From Acidobacteriota bacterium (GTDB lineage Bacteria > Actinomycetota > Actinomycetes > Actinomycetales > Micrococcaceae), in assembly GCA_019352125.1 (NCBI GenBank), contig JABBNV010000090.1, forward strand, positions 1 through 8,014: a stretch of DNA of 8,014 nucleotides, written 5' to 3'. Every line of letters starts with the position of its first letter. Positions within the stretch are counted from its first letter, which is position 1. The notes under the pieces are model-generated. The model was not told the origin of the DNA, made no database searches, and saw only the letters and a program-made list of their open reading frames with translations. Of this stretch, positions 5,519 to 8,014 are shown one piece after another. Position numbers and translations under genes: made by a program.

Positions 5519-6700
5519 TGCAAAGGGTGCTCGATCGTCAGTATGTGACGGTTCTTCGAGATGGAGGCCGAGGGCGGTGAAGTCCGCCCTCAACTGCGTG
5601 ACGGATTCCGGGGTCCGGCAACCCACGAGGCAGAATTTGTAGAGGTTCCGTGCATCAGCAGGGTTTTCCCGGGCTGCCTGAACCACCGCCTCCAGGAGCT
5701 CTCCGATCGTTGGCCGAGGGACTACTGCTCTTTCGGGGTGTGCCTCCGGTGTTCTTCCGTCGTCGATCTCAGCGTCGGGCACGGGGAGGAAGAGGTCTGC
5801 GTTGGTGCCGCGACCGATGATTGTCCCTGCCTCGAGGAGGTTGATGGCCTCGGCTGCGGCGCCCAGCAGTTGGGCCTGTATTGGCCAGGTACAGCTTTCG
5901 AACGGACGCCATGTCGATTGTCCTGCCCTGACCGGATGGCCGCTGGCCCGCCAGATAAACCGAAGATCCGACACGTGGGATTTCCAGTACAGGAGAGGGA
6001 TGCTCAGCTCATCCACCAGCGTGCGCAACAGACGGAACCAGATGCCTGCATGAACGCTCCGGCGCGGGAGACGAACCTTCCCGGTCGTGAGCCCCTGCCA
6101 GGTCAACCGGTCCATCGCGCGGATCTGCTCGTCGGCGGGGCGTGGCGGGTTGTTCCCGTCTGCCCATTCAAAAAAGATTCCGGGAAATCCGATGCACGGC
6201 TTCAGCAGGCACCCGTGCGCCGGGCAACTCAGCAGCAGCGGCAACTGCCACATCAGCAGCAGGCACTGCTTGCCGGGATCAGCCAGGCATTGCGGGCAGG
6301 CCCGTTGGAGCGGCTGTTCAGGTATCCAGGGACGCCAGCCGGACACGGTGTTTATGGGTCGCTTGCCGGGCGGCAGCAGGACGGAGAGCTGGTGCACATA
6401 GGTTTCGAACGCGGAGGAATCCGGATCGAGCGCATCCAGCAGCCAGGGAGTCCAGCCGGCCAGGCTCATGCGCGCCACCCGGTCCGGGGTGACACCGGTG
6501 CGCCTGGCCAAGGTCTCCAGCAGGACGTCGGGAGGGTTGAGGTCCAGATCCGGTAGCGGCAGTCGGACGTGGCCCAGATCGTTTTCGAGTAATTCCGATT
6601 CGCTGAACTGGTAGCTGTGGGCGATGTGGCGCAGCCAGGAGGAGAGTGCCTCACCGTCCAGCGGGGCGGGGTGCACGGGCCACCGGTCCGGCGGTTTCAT
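5516..6700 (-). CDS. tniQ: TniQ transposition protein
   Basis: A 394-residue TniQ-family protein, required for transposition of Tn5053-type elements and related to TnsD/TniQ target-selection proteins. The N-terminus has the family signature: a Pro-rich lead WPVHPAPLDGEALSSWLRH (7-25), with GE.LSSWL as the core. A zinc-binding motif follows, with Cys135 and Cys138 (ACPQC) and then Cys159, His162 and Cys164 (LSCPAHGCLL). The C-terminal half (about 200-394) is helical and less conserved; its role is not evident. ATG 6698-6700 overlaps the tniB stop by 4 bases (ATGA), so translation is coupled to tniB. Its stop lies at the edge of the res region. On the opposite strand there is a 331-residue open frame (5561-6556), a shadow of this GC-rich gene. 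Confidence 0.92.
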   Translation of the reverse strand: MKPPDRWPVHPAPLDGEALSSWLRHIAHSYQFSESELLENDLGHVRLPLPDLDLNPPDVLLETLARRTGVTPDRVARMSLAGWTPWLLDALDPDSSAFETYVHQLSVLLPPGKRPINTVSGWRPWIPEQPLQRACPQCLADPGKQCLLLMWQLPLLLSCPAHGCLLKPCIGFPGIFFEWADGNNPPRPADEQIRAMDRLTWQGLTTGKVRLPRRSVHAGIWFRLLRTLVDELSIPLLYWKSHVSDLRFIWRASGHPVRAGQSTWRPFESCTWPIQAQLLGAAAEAINLLEAGTIIGRGTNADLFLPVPDAEIDDGRTPEAHPERAVVPRPTIGELLEAVVQAARENPADARNLYKFCLVGCRTPESVTQLRADFTALGLHLEEPSHTDDRAPFA

Positions 6701-7614
6701 GAGAGTTCGCGCTCGAATTGGCGGCGGCGTTCGCTGGGTCCGGCATAGACGGCCATGTTCAGGGTGCGCTGGTTGATGGCTTCCTCGCCGCTGTCCACGG
6801 CAGCCACCGCAGCCTGCGTGAGCAGGAGCGCCAATTCGCCGATCGTTCCCTCACTGCGGGTGAGTAGGTAGCGGGCCATGTCTTCGGTGGCGATGGACGA
6901 GGGCCGGCGCAGGGGAAACGACGAAGCGAAACTGGCCAGCAGGGAACACGCCTGATCGTCTACTGCCCACAGGGGCAAGGCGATGGGTTCGAAGCGATTC
7001 TCAAGCTGGTCATCGGAGCGGATCGCCAGATATGCCTCCCGGGTTCCCACGCCGACCAGCGGGATCCGCAGCTCGTTGCCGAGGAAGCGCAGCAGATTCA
7101 GGAATTCGCGGCGGCTGCTGTCCGGGCCTGCAAGGACGTTGTGCAGCTCGTCGATCACCAGCATGCGAACCCCGACCCGACGCAGGAGGGCCAGCGTCAG
7201 TCGCTCCAGTTCGGCCGGTCGTTGGCGCGGGCGCAATGGTGCTCCCATCGCGGCAAGCAATGCCACATAGAACCTGACCACGGAAGGTTCCGAAGGCATC
7301 TGCATGCACAGCACCGGAATCTGTTCCTGATCCGGTCTGGAGATCGGTGGGTGCTGGCGCCGGAATTTTTCGATGATCATCGATTTTCCGTTGTTGGTGG
7401 GCCCGAGCAGCAAAAGATTGGGCATGCGCTGTTTGACCGGCCACTCGTACAGGGTTTGGAGCCGGGCCAGTGTTTCAAGGGCGCGAGGGTAGCCGATCCA
7501 CCGGTCCGCGCGAATGCGCTGTATCCTCTCGGCCGCCGGCAGCGGTGCCACGGCTTGGGCAGAGAGCTGCAGATGGGACAGGTCAACAGCCGGATATTCC
7601 TCCATCGTCACCAC
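6697..7614 (-). CDS. tniB: TniB ATP-binding transposition protein
   Basis: A roughly 305-residue AAA+ ATPase of the TniB/TnsC/IstB-like group, which activates the TniA transposase and helps choose the target. The Walker A motif is GPTNNGKS (71-78), Walker B is MLVIDE (151-156), a sensor-like VGVGTREA lies at 187-194, and an arginine-finger-like NRFEP at 206-210. The N-terminal segment RIQRIRADRWIGYPRALETL is typical of TniB. The start is uncertain among GTG 7614, GTG 7611 (GTGA overlap with the tniA stop) and ATG 7605; none has a strong ribosome binding site, and coupling to tniA is likely. The start choice affects only the first three residues. Confidence 0.93.
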   Translation of the reverse strand: MVTMEEYPAVDLSHLQLSAQAVAPLPAAERIQRIRADRWIGYPRALETLARLQTLYEWPVKQRMPNLLLLGPTNNGKSMIIEKFRRQHPPISRPDQEQIPVLCMQMPSEPSVVRFYVALLAAMGAPLRPRQRPAELERLTLALLRRVGVRMLVIDELHNVLAGPDSSRREFLNLLRFLGNELRIPLVGVGTREAYLAIRSDDQLENRFEPIALPLWAVDDQACSLLASFASSFPLRRPSSIATEDMARYLLTRSEGTIGELALLLTQAAVAAVDSGEEAINQRTLNMAVYAGPSERRRQFERELS

Positions 7615-8014
7615 TGCTCGATGTCATCGAACGAATCAGCAAACACCACGGCCTCGCCGTCCTCGCCAGCTACCGGATCCCGGGGTGGTACCAACTTCTC
7701 AGGCTGTACTCTCACCTTCAGGTGCCCGCGGCGTTCTCGTTCGCGCCGTGCCCGACGAGTCTCTTTCTGCGCGCAGCTCACGATCTGGCGCATCTGCCCG
7801 ATCACGGCGAACAACGCCACTTCGTCGACCTGGCTGCGTCCCTGCTCCCGCACCCGGGCCAGCGCCTGGCGGTGTTCCCACAAAGTCACCGAGGGGTTCG
7901 AAAGATTGCGGTACGGAACTTCCACATAGTTCCGCCCGTCCGGTTCCAGCACCCAGATTCTGCTGATGTCGCGGGGATCGCGGCGGATAATGAACTTCTC
8001 CAGCCGCTCACGCC
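7608..8014 (-). CDS. tniA: TniA transposase, C-terminal part (truncated by window edge)
   Basis: The frame is open from the right edge to TGA at 7608-7610, giving about 134 residues. It begins ERLEKFIIRRDPRDISRIWV and continues VLEPDGRNYVEVPYRNL, which matches the Mu transposase C-terminal beta-barrel style of Tn552/Tn5053 TniA proteins. An Arg- and Glu-rich helical tail follows (ARVREQGRSQVDE, then ETRRARRERERRG). That tail is the region expected to contact TniB or mediate assembly; this is inference from the family. The DDE catalytic core and the DNA-binding N-terminus lie outside the window. An apparent internal GTG start at 7950-7952 is not the real start, because homologous sequence continues upstream of it. 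The stop overlaps tniB. Confidence 0.9.
   Translation of the reverse strand, partial: RERLEKFIIRRDPRDISRIWVLEPDGRNYVEVPYRNLSNPSVTLWEHRQALARVREQGRSQVDEVALFAVIGQMRQIVSCAQKETRRARRERERRGHLKVRVQPEKLVPPRDPVAGEDGEAVVFADSFDDIEQW

Larger units (their letters stand above)
1318..8014. mobile_element. Tn402/Tn5053-type transposon (right part beyond window)
   Basis: The element is defined by a Tn402-like outer end at 1318 and a minus-strand tniA-tniB-tniQ-res-resolvase module at 4772-8014. Cargo lies between the resolvase and the outer end, as in known family members. Family members transpose replicatively: TniA is a DDE transposase, TniB its ATP-binding helper, TniQ is also needed for transposition, and the serine recombinase resolves the cointegrate at res. 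The second end, past tniA, is outside the window, so the full length and the target duplication cannot be checked. No intI, attI, mer genes or gene cassettes are seen, so this is not a class 1 integron or a mercury transposon within the visible part. Confidence 0.85.

Noticed and set aside
5561..6556. A 331-residue open frame on the plus strand opposite tniQ
   Set aside because: It is fully antisense to a clear tniQ with zinc motif and family signature; its protein is low-complexity Arg/Gly/Pro sequence typical of a shadow in GC-rich DNA.
7141..7929. A 262-residue plus-strand frame opposite tniB and tniA
   Set aside because: Antisense to two recognised transposition genes, crosses their junction, and has no recognisable motif.
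1318..8014. Class 1 integron or mercury transposon
   Set aside because: The end sequence suggested it, but no integrase gene, attI, cassette attC sites or mer genes are visible; only the tni module and the transporter cargo are present.
1..8014. CRISPR array, tRNA, rRNA or replication origin
   Set aside because: No regularly spaced repeats, cloverleaf-like sequence, ribosomal motifs or iteron clusters were seen in any part of the window.

Overview
The window looks like actinobacterial DNA, probably from a Micrococcales-type (Arthrobacter-like) organism. This rests on moderately high GC, frequent GTG starts, strong GC preference at third codon positions in the flanking and tni genes, and the protein style; no rRNA or marker gene confirms it.

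Positions 1-1317 are flanking replicon DNA: the tail of an unidentified gene (1-96), a gene-poor stretch (97-415), a HAD-family phosphatase on the minus strand (416-1105), and about 210 bases of unclear coding content. At 1318 the flank is interrupted by the outer end of a Tn402/Tn5053-type transposon. That end is a 25-bp terminal sequence beginning TGTCA and ending CTGCAC. A second copy of its inner half lies exactly 23 bp further in, the same two-site arrangement I recall from class 1 integron/Tn402 ends. The element continues past the right edge of the window, so only one end is visible.

Inside the element, reading inward from 1318, comes a cargo block on the plus strand. It has a sigma70-like promoter (1444-1473), a small exported protein whose signal peptide and mature part lie in two different frames (1576-1979), and a three-gene ABC transporter operon (2019-4659) joined by 4-base start/stop overlaps. 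The transporter has an ATPase, a 7-TM permease with a cysteine-containing extracytoplasmic domain, and a second 6-TM permease. Next is the transposition module on the minus strand: a serine resolvase (4772-5410), a res-like region (5425-5518), tniQ (5516-6700), tniB (6697-7614) and the 3' end of tniA (7608-8014). The order tniA-tniB-tniQ-res-resolvase-cargo-end is the canonical Tn5053/Tn402 layout, with cargo between the resolvase and the outer end.

The tni genes should move the element by replicative transposition (TniA/B/Q) followed by cointegrate resolution at res. The passenger genes look like a secreted peptide with a dedicated ABC exporter or immunity transporter, perhaps a bacteriocin-type system. 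This would be unusual cargo for a transposon family best known for mercury resistance and integrons, and it is the most interesting part of the window. The peptide function is inferred from context only.
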